A stretch of 64,000 nt of DNA from Rhineura floridana. Lineage: Eukaryota; Chordata; Lepidosauria; Squamata; Rhineuridae. Numbering within the stretch: the first letter of the stretch is position 1; the number at the start of each line of letters is the position of its first letter. Shown piece by piece: positions 44,124-56,074 of this stretch. Made by a program: the position numbers and the translations under genes. The stretch lies in the NCBI RefSeq assembly GCF_030035675.1, contig NC_084489.1:36875001-36939000 (forward strand), given 5' to 3'. The notes below the pieces were generated by a model. The model saw only the letters and a list, made by a program, of their open reading frames with translations. It did no database searches and had not been told where the DNA came from.

Positions 44124-44175
44124 ATGGAGTCGCTGCCGCCGCCGCCGCTGCTGCTACCGCGCAAGACCCGCTTAA
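44065..44175 (+). promoter_or_regulatory. Upstream ORF overlapping the TRIL start, stop overlapping Met18 codon
   Basis: ATG at 44065 opens a 36-codon frame (MPERRRGIGGSSS...) in another frame than TRIL. It runs past the TRIL ATG at 44124 and ends at TAA 44173-44175. The last A of the stop is the first base of the in-frame TRIL ATG at 44175 (TAATG). The layout is the kind that can allow termination-reinitiation at Met18. Whether a transcript carries it is unknown. A 10-codon uORF lies at 43876-43908. Confidence 0.5.
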
Positions 44176-46445
44176 TGCAGCTGCTTCTCGTCTGCTGCTG
44201 CTTGGCTCTGCTCCCGCCCGCAGCGCAGCCCATCTGCCCGGAGCCATGCGACTGCCAGCAGCAGCAACACCTCCTCTGCACCAACCGGGGGCTGCGGGCA
44301 GTGCCCAAAGCCGTGGAGCCTCAGGACATCCTCACTTATAGCCTCGGCGGGAACTTCATCGCCAACATCTCCGCTTTCGACTTCCACCGCTTGGTGGCGC
44401 TGCAGCGCCTGGACTTGCAATACAACCGGATCCGCACTCTCCATCCGAAGGCCTTCGAACGCCTGGCGCGCCTGGAGGAGCTCTACCTGGGCAACAACCT
44501 CTTGGCAGCCTTGGCCCCGGGCACGCTGCGCCCTCTGGCTAAGCTACGCATCCTCTATGTGAACGCCAATGAGATAAATTACCTGAATGCAGCTTCTTTT
44601 GCCGGGCTGGGCAGTCTGGTCAAGCTACGGCTAGATGGCAACGCATTGGGCTCGCTGGGCGACGCCACTTTCTCAGGGTTGACCAATTTGATCTATTTGC
44701 ACCTGGAGGCCAACCACATCCGCTGGCTGAGCCGCAACGCTTTTGCTGGCCTGGGGAAACTACACTTTCTTGACCTGTCTGGGAACCAGCAGAATTTGTT
44801 GCGCCATCCTGATGTCTTCAAGCCAATGCGCTTGCTCAGCACCCTCCTCCTCTCTGGCAACAACATGCAGCAGCTGGGGAAAGGACTCTTCCAACATCTC
44901 CCCAACTTGGCCAAGTTGTCACTGAGTGGTAACCGCCTGGCTTGGTTGGCGCCGGAGGCCTTTGCTGGTTTGGGTGCCCTCAAGGAATTGCGGTTGGAAG
45001 GAAACCTTCTGAGCCAGCTGCCGGCCGCCCTGCTGCAGCCGCTGCGTAGCCTTGAGGTGTTGGATCTGAGCCGCAATGTGCTGACTGCCCTCCACATTGG
45101 GGCCTTTGGTCACCTGCACAAGCTGCGGGAGCTCAGCTTGCAGGAAAATGCCCTGGTCATGGTGTCTGGTGACATCTTTGCCTCCAGCCCAGCTCTCTAC
45201 CGCTTGGAACTCGATGGGAATCCCTGGAACTGTGATTGCCACCTGCGAGGCTTGAAGCACTGGTTGGGCTCCTGGCATTCCCAGGGACGGCTCCTCACTG
45301 TGTTTGTGCAGTGCCGGCAGCCACGTGCCCTGGCTGGGAAATACCTTGATTACCTGGAAGATGCACAGCTCCGCCCCCCTCTCAATGGCTCTTCCTGTTC
45401 TGAAGTGATTGTCTCTCCTTCCCCACTCTCTCGAGGCAACAGCAGCTTTGGAATGGCCCTGGCACAGGAGAAACTTGGCACCTTGCCCTCTGCCTCCACC
45501 ATTCAGGTGGTGGGCTCTCAGAAGATCTTGGCCTCGGCGCCAGGAAGAGAGAGTGGGGGAGTTGACACCAGTCCGACAACCTCAATGCCCAGCTTGCATA
45601 TCGGTACCAGGCCACCTTCTCTACCTGGTGCTGCTTGGCCTAGGCGGGCAGGGAAATACCACTCGATCTCCTCAGGGTCTGGCATCCCTCCACTAGTCAC
45701 GGACCCCTGTGATTTTAACAAGTTGTTTCTGTACAACCTGTCGGTGGAGGCAGTGAGTGCCAGTGCAGTGACTGTGCGCTGGGGGGTCCGCCTGCATCGC
45801 AGCCCCCGTTTGCTTGGGCCCGTGCGCTTCAGAGTCCTTTTTGATCGCTTTGGAACTGCTGCCAAGTTCCAGCGTTTTGTTTATCTCCCCGAATGGAGTG
45901 AGCCAGTAACTACCCTGCAGGAACTGCACCCTAACACCCCTTACCTGGTCTGTGTGGAGGCAGTGATTGGGGGCCGGGTCTGCCCGGTGGCACCACGGGA
46001 CCATTGTGCAGGGCTGGTCACCTTGCCTGAAGGGGGTACAGGCACAGCTGCTGCTGTAGCAGGTGGGGCCCAAAGTTTGGACCACCAGCTCCTCACCCTG
46101 GTGCTGCTGGCAGTCAACGCGTTGCTGCTTTTTCTGGCCCTGGCAGCCTGGGCCTCCCGCCTGGTGCGGAAGAAGGTGCTGGGCTGCCGGAGGCGGAAGG
46201 CGGCATCGCCGGTACATGTTAGGCAGATGTATTCAACCCGCCGGCCCTTACGCTCCATGGGGACTGGTGTCTCTGCTGACTTTTCTGGCTTCCAGTCCCA
46301 CCGTCCTCCCCGCAGCACTGTCTGTGCCTTGAGTGAGGCTGACCTCATCGAGTTCCCATGTGAACGCTTCATGGACAGCGGCGCCGGAGGGAACAGCAGT
46401 GCCAGGCGTGGAGAGGATCATCTGTTGCAAAGGTTTGCAGACTAG
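44124..46445 (+). CDS. TRIL: TLR4 interactor with leucine-rich repeats
   Basis: Single-exon ORF of 773 residues for a type I membrane protein that assists Toll-like receptor 4 (and TLR3) signalling in human. Layout: signal peptide with hydrophobic core at residues 18-34, N-terminal cysteine cap CPEPCDC (38-44), about a dozen LRRs (68-360, LxxLxLxxNxL type), and a C-terminal cap with C370/C372, C397 and C425. A variable linker is followed by an FN3-like domain (about 529-625, starting DPCDFNKLFLYNLSVEA), a TM helix (about 655-680) and a basic then conserved tail (VHVRQMYSTRRPLRSMGTG, SALSEADLIEFPCERF type). Those tail blocks match human TRIL as I remember it. Human is about 811 residues; the difference is in the linker. 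The start at 44124 has G at -3 and +4; Met18 at 44175 is a weaker alternative that would begin right at the signal peptide. CPVL lies upstream on the same strand, the conserved order. No damage seen. Confidence 0.97.
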   Translation: MESLPPPPLLLPRKTRLMQLLLVCCCLALLPPAAQPICPEPCDCQQQQHLLCTNRGLRAVPKAVEPQDILTYSLGGNFIANISAFDFHRLVALQRLDLQYNRIRTLHPKAFERLARLEELYLGNNLLAALAPGTLRPLAKLRILYVNANEINYLNAASFAGLGSLVKLRLDGNALGSLGDATFSGLTNLIYLHLEANHIRWLSRNAFAGLGKLHFLDLSGNQQNLLRHPDVFKPMRLLSTLLLSGNNMQQLGKGLFQHLPNLAKLSLSGNRLAWLAPEAFAGLGALKELRLEGNLLSQLPAALLQPLRSLEVLDLSRNVLTALHIGAFGHLHKLRELSLQENALVMVSGDIFASSPALYRLELDGNPWNCDCHLRGLKHWLGSWHSQGRLLTVFVQCRQPRALAGKYLDYLEDAQLRPPLNGSSCSEVIVSPSPLSRGNSSFGMALAQEKLGTLPSASTIQVVGSQKILASAPGRESGGVDTSPTTSMPSLHIGTRPPSLPGAAWPRRAGKYHSISSGSGIPPLVTDPCDFNKLFLYNLSVEAVSASAVTVRWGVRLHRSPRLLGPVRFRVLFDRFGTAAKFQRFVYLPEWSEPVTTLQELHPNTPYLVCVEAVIGGRVCPVAPRDHCAGLVTLPEGGTGTAAAVAGGAQSLDHQLLTLVLLAVNALLLFLALAAWASRLVRKKVLGCRRRKAASPVHVRQMYSTRRPLRSMGTGVSADFSGFQSHRPPRSTVCALSEADLIEFPCERFMDSGAGGNSSARRGEDHLLQRFAD

Positions 46446-48345
46446 AGACATAGCCTGAACAGTGCTATGCCGGAATCAAGTGCCCGGCATTGAGATTTAG
46501 CAAGGTCTGCTGGGCACTGTAGCCTTTGCTTGGTTATATGTAGGCCTACCACTGTGCAAAAATGATGGCTCATCAGACAAAGGGTGGATGGCTCTAAAAT
46601 AGTGTATGCTGTGAAAACAACAGCAGCAAAGTGATTGCTACTTTTTCATTTGGGGACCAAGCCTAGTTACAGCGGGATTCTACCACTGTTCTCTTAAAAC
46701 ACCACTATTCTTTACTGTAGCTGAGCAGGCACTGTCTCCTGTTCATGAGCAACTATCAATAGCAGGAAGGGCTTTGTCAGGTGAATTTCATAGTTTTCCG
46801 CTCATCAGTTGTCACACTGAGATGGTTTACTTTAAAAAAAAATTGTTTTGTAATAGACCCTAACCTGTCGATATAATTCTGTAGCTAATCCTGATTGTAC
46901 TTGGCCAAGAAATGGATAACAGGAATGAAGTAAAAAAAGACAGTAACCCTACATAAATGTTCAGAGCTGAATTAGTTTCTGTGCCTTATCTTTTACTCTG
47001 GCTTTGCACCATGTTAAGTGTCGTATCAATTAATGTGAGATCAAGTCCTAGGTCACAGGACCTGGGTCTTCCTTAGATGTTCTCCCCGCACGAGCACAAC
47101 AGAAAACTGTTTCCCGCTTACAGGATGCAGCATAAATCCTCCTCACCCATTAGAATGTGAGAAGAGCCTCGCTTGATTAGACCAAATGCCCATCCACTGC
47201 AGCATTCAGTTCATACAGTGGCCAGCCAGATGCCTATGGGAAAACCCACAAGTAAGGATGTGTCTTCCAACTCGTTTTTAGTACCTCTCCATACAGGAGA
47301 TAATATATAGCCACCACCAATATTAGCCACTGTTAGTCTTATCCTCCTTGAATTTGTCTACTCCCCTTTTAAAGCCATCCTAGTTGGTAGTGAGTTCCAT
47401 AGTTTATATATGTGCTGTGTGAAGAATTACTTCCTTTTGTCTGTTCTGATCTCAAACCATTCACCTTCATTGGATAACCCCAGGTTCTAATATTAGGGGA
47501 GAGAGAGAGGAAAACTTCCTAGCTACTTTCTCCACATCATGCATAAATTATATTCACTTCTGTCATACATCTTGTTTCCAAACAGTAAAGTGCCAAAGTT
47601 TGTAACCTTTCTTTGTAGGGGAGTTGCACCAGCCCTTTGTATTCCGTCTTAAACTTATGGAGCCAATGAATGCGGCTACTGCCACCACTGGGGATATGCT
47701 GGCGCTGCTGTGCACATGTTAACATACACACACTGCATGGAATGCTACCACAGGAACAGGCTGCTCAGTGGCACTCTGATGAAGGACAGCAATGCCTAAC
47801 CCAGCCTAAAGTTGATATAGAATTAAGGCCTCCGTGCCTGATTTGCAGGCAGTTAAAATCAATAACATTTCAGACACTGACTTCATTAACCTTTGGATCA
47901 CCCTTTATTTAAGATGAGCCATGCTTGACTCTTTTGGCAAATAATGTGAATGCAAATTACTACTATAGCCCAGGACTGGTCATGAATTTCTAAGATTAAA
48001 CACTGATTTTTAATACTCATTAACTTTTTTCAGTCCTAGTCTTTGACTAAAACATTTTCCCCCAAGAGGTGCCTTGAAAACAAGTATTAACATGTAAGTA
48101 ATCTGAAGAAATTAGAATGGCGTTTTTTATACTGACCAGAGCCTTTTTTTAATTAATTCAGATGAATGTGAGCTGATTTAATGTGTTTATATACAAGTAT
48201 GCAAAACTTTGATTCAATTCATGTTGGTTTTGCAAGACTAAATTGCTGTCACCACTATGGAAAAACTAACCTAAGTTTGTTGTAACTTGTTTAGAATGGA
48301 TTATTTTTATAATGGTCTTGAATAAATACTTTTTGGTACTTCTAC
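46446..48345 (+). promoter_or_regulatory. TRIL: Probable TRIL 3' UTR
   Basis: The first good AATAAA after the stop is at 48321-48326, with ATTAAA at 47995-48000 as an earlier candidate. A 1.9-kb 3' UTR would include the CR1 piece at 47150-47645. TRIL is known for a long 3' UTR in mammals, from memory. Boundaries are inferred. Confidence 0.45.
47150..47645 (-). mobile_element. CR1-like LINE 3' end
   Basis: Reversed CR1-type blocks: 'cagtggccagccagatgcct', 'ttatcctccttgaatttgtc', 'gtgagttccatagtttatat' and 'gtaacctttctttgtagggg'. The minus strand still reads LPYKERLQTLALYCLETR, the CR1 ORF2 C-terminus. Sits in the presumed TRIL 3' UTR. Confidence 0.75.
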
Positions 48346-50655
48346 AGCTTAGAATGTTTTTCTTGTAAAGTGTTCTGCGTATAGCCAGGAAGTGAAATAC
48401 TGAGCTTCATAATGAAAAGTGGCTATAAAGGAGTCTGACTGATAAATAGATAACATGGGTATATACTACTGAATTGCTAAAACTAACAGTCAGAGCATAG
48501 GTCAAACATCTCAAATACTCTTACGCCAGACATGCTCCTCAACTGTACTATACCATTTTTAATACAAAAAATGAAGGCAACTGAATGGTTAATAAATGCA
48601 TTGCTGTTCAGCATTTTCCTTCCTAATTTGACTTTCACTATAAGTTTTATAACAGTTGGGCACTCCTTCATTAGGACCAACCAAAAAGTCACAAAATAGT
48701 GGTAAACTTAGCAGTTCTCCAGAACCCTTCATTAGACAAGATGTTACACAAAGAAGGGGATGGAGAGAAGGGGGGGGAGGAAGAAAGGAAACAAATACAA
48801 AACTTAGCCTTGAGGTTGTCACCATGAGGTCAGCTTGTAGCCTAAGTTCTAAAATGGGCACTGCAGACGGAATAAATCCCTCCCAGGTGCTACAGGAATC
48901 AGGTTATGCATCTAGAATTCTGGTTAAAGAAGCAGTGGTGGCTGGGAAATTAAAGTTAAGGCTTTTTGGGCAATAGGTCTTTCCCCCCCATCTCTGCTAA
49001 TTGACAAGCTGTTTTTGAATCGAAACATACTTGTCTTGGATGGTGCCTGACAATGAAACAAGTCTTGACGTATCTGGGTGAGAAGTCAGACTTTTATTTC
49101 TCAGAAATGGGGAGAAGCCTGTGCTTTCATTTTTTTTATTCCACCAGCCGCTGCTGTGCGTAACATCTTGCCTGATGAAGAATTCTAGAAAGCTCAAAAG
49201 TTTGGCCCAGTTTTGTGACAGTTTGGTTGGTCTTAATAAAGGTATTCCAACCGTGGAGTTTGGAGGGTGTTTTTCTTCCCCTCATGGGCCAACATAGCTA
49301 CCTTTGCTTTTTAGGAGTTTTATATATACTTTCACATGAAACCCTGTTACATTCGACCCGTGTTTCTCATCAGTTGTTTCTTTAAATTTCTCATCTTGTT
49401 GAGCTGTGATATCATCAGATTATAATTCTCAATTTGGATCATAATCCACTGGGAAATTATCTAGGTGCAGAAATAAATGGGAAATCTGCCACTTTTGTAC
49501 TGTTTTGCAATCCCATTCATTTTAATGGGACTTGGGGATCCTCCTGATGACTGATTGCCGGTGGAAGTTACTTCTGCACGAGAATTAAACTGTTACAGAG
49601 CAAGTCTATAAAATTTCAGACCAGTGCTATTTTACTTCTGACACAATCCTTTTTAATCCTAGAAAACTCTGATTAGGTTTCTTTACATACTCCATGATTC
49701 TTGGATCTGTGATTCTTGTATTTTCTTATATTCCATATTCTTTACATATGAGTAATCCTTGAGAAGACTTGTTAAATAAGGAGAAGAGTCTAGTGCTAAT
49801 GACATCACAATGCTTTCCCCCACTTGTCCTGACTTCGTGACTATATTCTCCCTTTCAGACATCTTTGACAATTTTTCTCAAGAGACACTAAAAAGCACAT
49901 TTGAGGCTGCAATCTTAACCCCACTTACTTGGGAGTAAACTCCACTGAATTCAGTGGGACAAACTTCTGAGTAGACATGGTTTGGATTGCAGCCTTTGTT
50001 TTTTCTGTATCCTTAGAACTACATCTAAATATTATTGATAGACTGGAAAGCAGAAGAGAATGTAAGGTTGCAATCCTACGCTCACTTTCCTAAGAGGAAG
50101 CTCCCCTGAATGCTGTGAGGCTTGCTTCTTGGAAAACAACCATAGGATTGCTCTGAAAATATACATTCTAGCCAATCTAGGTTTTACATTTGCATTATAG
50201 ACTCAATGAGGCTCATGTGGGAAAACACATTTTATTTATTTATTAAAATATTGCTATCCTGCACTTCTACCCGATAATAGGGCACTTAGGGCAGCTTACA
50301 ATAACTTTCCCCATATGACCAGCTGTGGTGCAGTTCCTTCAGTTCCCTGTTCTTGGCTGGAGTCCAACAGGTAAGGTGAGTTTTGGGAAGGCGGGACAGA
50401 GGTCTGTCGGATGTGCTCTCTGGGAGGTCCAGCATGAAGCCTATCTCTGAGAGTGTAGGCATCCATCCTGGTCTGGGGTCAGACAGCCTTTTGTACCTCA
50501 CCCAGATCAATTTGATAATGACGTGAACCAAAAGGCCTTGCAAATCGGAAACTGCTTCAGATACAACCATTAGGACTTTGGGGTGATAGGTATTTTTTCT
50601 GCCTCTGCCAATTGGTGGTCTATTTTGAGATATATAACTACATTTATCAGGAAAA
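48346..50655. other. Unassigned intergenic DNA with small squamate repeats
   Basis: 49905-50000 and 50060-50150 are two copies of the palindromic 'ctgcaatcctta...gggagtaaactccactgaa' repeat family. An (AT)-rich LINE tail piece is near 50230-50320. No gene is supported. Confidence 0.5.
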
Positions 50656-50820
50656 ATTGTAGCTCAGTGGTAGAGTGTCTGCTTTGCATGCAGAATGCCC
50701 CAGCATTTCTAGGTAGGGCTGAGAGAGACCCCTGTCTGAAACCGTGAAGAGCCACTGCCAGTCACTGTAGACAATACTGACCTAAATGCAATGGTCTGAC
50801 TCGGTGTAAGGCATTCCTAT
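50656..50820 (+). mobile_element. tRNA-Ala-derived SINE
   Basis: 'ttgtagctcagtggtagagt' and 'ctgctttgcatgcagaatgc' form the head; 'gaagagccactgccagtcac' and 'ggtctgactcggtgtaaggc' the body. 5' end slightly worn. The following 50821-51620 is unassigned except for a GTT tract at 51466-51487. Confidence 0.8.
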
Positions 50821-51620
50821 GTTGCCTTGAGTGCTGCCTGACAATAAAGTAAGTCCTTATCTTGACAGCACGAAAACAGTAGGCACTGCCACCACTCCAA
50901 ATCCACAGTGGGGAGGGGGAAGAGGAAGGAATCTCAGTGTAGCAGGACGCAGTTCTGTCATAGAGGAAAGTCTCAAGCCTCTCCCATCTGCATAGCAATG
51001 AGCTCAGGCTCACAACAGATGTGTACAACACACAAAATTCCATTCTTTCTGTGTAATGTGGGAAGCCGCCACTGGAAAGCACAGCCATCAGTTTGATAGC
51101 GAGGCAATGTTCATCAGGCCCAAATGATATAAAACACTATGCAGCATTAGCATTAATGCTAAAGCATCCTTGCGGCAGGCTTACACAATAAACAGACAAG
51201 GACATCATTTCCTCTGTTTCTGCTGCTCAGTGGTGGAGGGTACTGCTTATGATGGAGCATGACGGAGGTATTGGCAGGCCCTGAGAAATTGAAAGGTTTG
51301 GAGAAGCAAAATAAAAAATTCCTTCAGGGAAAATTGCAAGGTCAAGAAATCTTTCCCCCCTTAGCGAAAAAAAGTGAAGGGGGTTCAAAAAACAGCAACC
51401 CTAAACAGCCTAATGAGGCCTGAGCCCAATGGTCAGTGGCCACAGAATGCTTAGTGTCTCTATTTATTGTTGTTGTTGTTGTTGTTATTGGGGGAATAAC
51501 AGAAAAACAAGTGGGGGAATAGGATGGAATATTTTGAAAGAAGGTGTGACTAGGTGGCTGGAATACTGAATCAGCACTCCATTTTGTTGCAGGTCCCACT
51601 TGTATTCTCAGTATCTAATG

Positions 51621-51679
51621 TTGAAGGACATGAAGAGAATGAGTTCCCATTAATAACTCATTCTCTTCATGTCCTTCAA
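51621..51679. repeat. Perfect 25-bp inverted repeat with 9-nt loop
   Basis: Left arm 51621-51645 begins TTGAAGGACATGAAGAGAAT. Right arm 51655-51679 is its exact reverse complement. The loop is CCCATTAAT. AT-rich near-repeats follow at 51698-51760 ('cagtcagggtatattaa', 'cagtcagagtatattaa'). Confidence 0.9.
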
Positions 51680-52484
51680 TCAGTCTTTCATACTGGGAGT
51701 CAATTAATACACAGTCAGGGTATATTAATATACAGTTAATATACAGTCAGAGTATATTAAAAAGTAGATTTGAGGGATGGGGTGCTGTTTAAATGTGTGA
51801 TTATGGCTGGAGTGGACATTCTAATCCATAATCTTTTATGAAGCTCTTCTATACAGAATGGTTAGTGTTCAGATTGCTGCACAATCTCTTGTCTTTTCAT
51901 CTTTTCAACTTCACTGTGATGCTATTTCTTGCAAATATGAGGGCAGAACCAATATGGAATCCTACCTCCCCAACCATACCACTTTCGGGTGCCAAAAGGG
52001 TGCTGGGAAAGTGAAGGGTATTATTTCAGTCATTTGGAGGAGGGTTGCTAACAGGGAAGAGTTCATTTCATTCAATACTGAAGTCATTTCCACTCCACTG
52101 ATACCAGCAAGGCTGGCCCCCTTGTCAGTAAATGCACAGCGTCGAGGATTATTGCTTTCTCCCTTCCTCCATATCTACAGAGAGTCCTTGTATGTCGAAC
52201 ATTAGTTTACCGAAGCTCACAGGTTATCACCATGGTTGTCCAGTGCAGGTGAAGGATAAAGGAGACCCCACTCAAGAATTTTTTAGTCTTAGGAGATACC
52301 AGAAATTTTCTATTTGAGTCAGACTTCAGACATCAGAACAGCCTTTATAATATATGCTACTTATTCATATCTTGTATACTACAACTAAGAAAATGCATTC
52401 TAGATGGCTTTAGTCATTACTGTAGAAACAGAAAAATGGGAATACATATCAGCATGAAAGCCAGATGAATCTCCTTTGTTCATC

Positions 52485-52835
52485 AAATAGAGTTGCCAGG
52501 TAAGATAATGGGCTCTATCAGTTGCCCAGCAACGGAGAATGGTCCAGGAAGACCCCTTTTGTCATTTAAACTCTGCAGGAGAGCCTCCGCCCCAGTCCTG
52601 GCAGCTAGCAGAAGTTGTGCTGGTAGTTTTAGTGTGTCTAGAGAATTGCTGGAGACTGGAGGCAGGCAGGCAGAGAGACTAGCTTTCTGCATCATGGCCT
52701 TTGGGGTGCCTCCTGCAACCCAGATGAAAAAGCTGGATATTAGACTGCTGATGAATTGAACCGCTCAATCCTTGAGCTCAGGTTGGAATGTGTGTAAATA
52801 AATAAACCTTATTTCATAAGGACACCGCAGTCTCC
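52485..52835. other. Unassigned segment ending in a polyadenylation-like signal
   Basis: A G+C-richer block ends in 'gtgtaaataaataaacctta' followed by a short G/T-poor stretch. It could be the end of a solo LTR or of a retrocopy. I found no inverted ends or target duplication. The surrounding 51761-52484 and 52836-53685 are unassigned. Confidence 0.25.
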
Positions 52836-53689
52836 ACTGACCTTCTTCCCCAAAGGAAACCAAACCCTGGAGGAGCGCATGGACCCCCGAAATCTCACCA
52901 CTCAGAGATTGGGGGAGGCGTGCAACAATATCAACATTCTCATGCAAAACACTACTTTGTTCAAAAGGGAGGGCGAAGCCCATTTTCGAAAGAGAACATT
53001 TTTCCTCTATGCCACTTATGCAGTACTCAGCTGTAAACTAAGCCATTTAAGCAAATATAAGCAAACATAAATGATTTTAGTACATTTTATGCATATTTCA
53101 AGCCAATATCTGGGCTGGCCCATTAGACCATGGTGCTGGTGGGTACTCTTTCTTCAATGCTTCCTAGACTCTTTCTACCCAAAAGATATCAGAATGAAGG
53201 CAGGAACCATAGTACATCCTGATTCTGTGCTTTGTCTGAGATGTCATGATGACCTCATGAAGAAATGCTTCCTTTCCTCACTCTGGCATCTTCTGGGTAG
53301 GAAGGAAGTACACTGTACTGAAGAAATGGGACCGTGCTGTAGACACCATGATCACTGAAGCCATCAAGAGGAAAAAAATGTGGTAGCAGACAGTGTCAAT
53401 GCCAGGTTTTGGAGAGCCCTTCAGCAAGACACCCTCCGTGGCCTCCCCTCCCTCACTGAGTCTACCTCCTTTCTGCGGTAGGTCCAGGGGGAATTAAGTC
53501 AGTGGGCCCAGTCGTGCCAACCTTGATGGCAGAAATATGTGTGCATGTGTGAAAGGTTTCATGAGTCCTATCCCCTCTGTCAAAAAAGGCCCCCAGGTTC
53601 AAACAACCCCCCCCAAATAACTTTGGGCTCAGCACTAATGTATGTATACTTTAGGAAATAGTATTGGGGTCAATAGACAGTAGCTTAAT

Positions 53690-53815
53690 CAGACAAGCCT
53701 TCCTGTGGTGGTGCCCTGACTCTGGAATGACTTCCTCAAAGAGGTATGACTGGTGCCAGCGTGACAATCTTTTCAACACCCAGGCATTTTGAATGATTAT
53801 GTTTAGGCTGCATTA
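53690..53815 (+). mobile_element. L2-like LINE remnant
   Basis: 'gccttcctgtggtggtgccc' and 'tgactctggaatgacttcct' match the C-terminal L2 coding block read on the + strand. Short and worn. 53816-54049 is unassigned. Confidence 0.5.
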
Positions 53816-54049
53816 TAGTTCAAACATTTTGTTGCTGCTTCTCATTTAGTTCATTCATTATGATTGCTGATGTGCTATTGTATTTGCATCTGATATGAAA
53901 AGTTTTGTCCTCACCCAGTGTACATAATTCTGGAATTTGTTTGGATGAAGGGCAATCTAGGAATATTTTTTTAAAATACCCAGCACATTTTTGGTCAATT
54001 TTAGGTTTTAACTTGGGTCTTACAGGTTTATTGCCCACACTCTTAATAT

Positions 54050-54240
54050 GTTTTATTTATTATTTATTTATTTATTTATTGCACTTGTATACCGCCCCAT
54101 AGCCGAAGCTCTCTGGGCGGCTTATAGCAATCAAAAACATTAAAACAAATATACAATTTAAAACACATATTTTAAAAACAATTTAAAACACAATTTTAAA
54201 ATTTAAAACAATATAAAAACAATTTAAAACACATGCTATT
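54050..54240 (-). mobile_element. L2 LINE 3' tail
   Basis: (TTTA)n followed by 'tataccgccccatagccgaa' and 'gctctctgggcggcttatag', the same tail as at 56340. 5' truncated. 54241-54891 is unassigned. Confidence 0.8.
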
Positions 54241-54891
54241 TTCTTTGATTCTTTTGTAAGTGTGGCAGCAGGATGGGGAAACAGATTGATGACTATAGGG
54301 TGGATGGCTGAGTACAAGGCTGTGAGCTTGTATATTGTGTGTAAATGTAAAACTTGAGGGAATTTTCTGGCTACTTTAAGAGTTCATTCCATTCCTGCAT
54401 CTTGCTAACTTGTTGCCAGAAATGACTGACTTTCCTCCCCGTTTCAGAAGGTGACGCTTCTTGTGGAGTAAATTCTTTGTTGCTGACTCAGCACAGCAAG
54501 CACATGTTACGTGTGTCTTCAGAAATACTTTCCCAGTAAGGGTGAGCCTAGGTTGTTCAGTGAACAATTTGTTACTCTGTCTGGTAAATACACCAAAGAA
54601 TGAGCAAAATAGGCCATTTTTGGAGAAGGGCAGCTGCAGCACCCCAGTGATTTATTAGAGATTTATCAAGCAAATTAGACCAATGAAAGAGAAGAGCCAA
54701 ACATGTTGCACAGCTGTTTTATCTTCCAAATTAAATTCTTCCTTTTCAAATTGCCATTAAACATGAATAAATTGGTCCAAATTCACCCCTGAAGCAAGAC
54801 CTAGTTTTGCATTCCTGGCAGTTTTGTCCTGTATAACTGAAATACAGCAGATTTGTTTTCTGTCTGCCACTTCATGGGGAGGGGGAGCAGA

Positions 54892-55065
54892 TCTACACCA
54901 TATATTTCAAGCACATCCAACACACATTTAAAATGCATGGCTTCCCCCGAAGAATAATCAGAATTATAGTTTGTCAAGGATGCTTGGAAGTTGTAGCTCT
55001 GTGAGGTAGAAAACACAGTTCTCAGGAGTCTTTTTATTATGTTTGATGTTTGATCAAAGTCTACA
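54892..55065. mobile_element. Palindromic MITE, diverged
   Basis: 'gcatggcttcccccgaagaa' and 'aacacagttctcaggagtct' are the two arms of the family at 29726. 55066-56074 is unassigned. Confidence 0.55.
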
Positions 55066-56074
55066 CAGCCTCTACATGATTCTCTTGGCAGACAGAAGCA
55101 AACTGCCATCTGCCCTCCTTATGCTACACTGTGAACTGACATGGGTGATTTTTTCTCATGCTTAGGAGGCTATTATGGCCAAACGAGAGATGATGCCAAT
55201 CATGGGGTCCTCCCTTGAAATGCAGCTGGTAGCTTCTGAGATTCTGTTTTTGTTGGGATTGTAGCAGGGAGAGAAACAGTTAAACTCATCCCCAGCACTG
55301 CCTCCCCTCCACTTCTGTCATGGTCCCAAGGCTTCCCAGGCTTCCCAATGGCTGCTATTTGCATAACAAAAATGCACATATTAATTGCACTGTCATACTA
55401 TAAGAAATTGTAGGCTAATGTGTTCTTTGTACCTCTCTTTGTTTATTGGTTCTTATCACCAGCCTTGAGCTGGGTTCTAAGTTTTGTATTGAGGCAAATT
55501 TGTGCTTCACCCCATCTCAGTAGAAGCCAGTGGTGGCTGGTGGTGAGCCATGTCAGTGAGGCAATGGAATCTGCTCCAGGTTTTATTCTGAATTATCAAG
55601 GAGCTGTTGATGGCACTGGAGCCACTGCCCACTGACATGGAACCACCAGCTCCCATTGTTAGCAGCCAGGATGCAGAGCTGCTGTCCTGATTCTAGCTTT
55701 GCTGCAGTTTACCTGGATGGGACTGGGCTGGGGCAGAGCCATAGTGAGGCTGGAGCTGTGTGGGCATGTTGGTGGGAGCACCAGTTTGGCTCCATTGGTG
55801 CCCCAACACAGCCCTGATCTCACCACCACAGTACTCTGTTCCACCCTTGTCTAGGTAAGCTGCAGTTATGCTGGTGGTAGGAGGGTAGATTTGTTGCTCC
55901 ACCACACCACACTGGCCACTGTTGTCCCAGCTGCAATGATCTGATTTCCTTTCTCGTATTTTAATGTCTTTCTCACAAGGTGGAAGTGAAGGCAGATATG
56001 ACTCACTAAGCAAATAAGCAGAACGGCTGATGTCCCCAAACCTGTTGGTGGAACCAGTCTTGTATCTCATATAT

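Noticed and set aside
44693-46217. Several 90-174-codon frames opposite or out of frame with TRIL
   Set aside because: They are shadows of the G+C-rich TRIL coding region and carry no domain.
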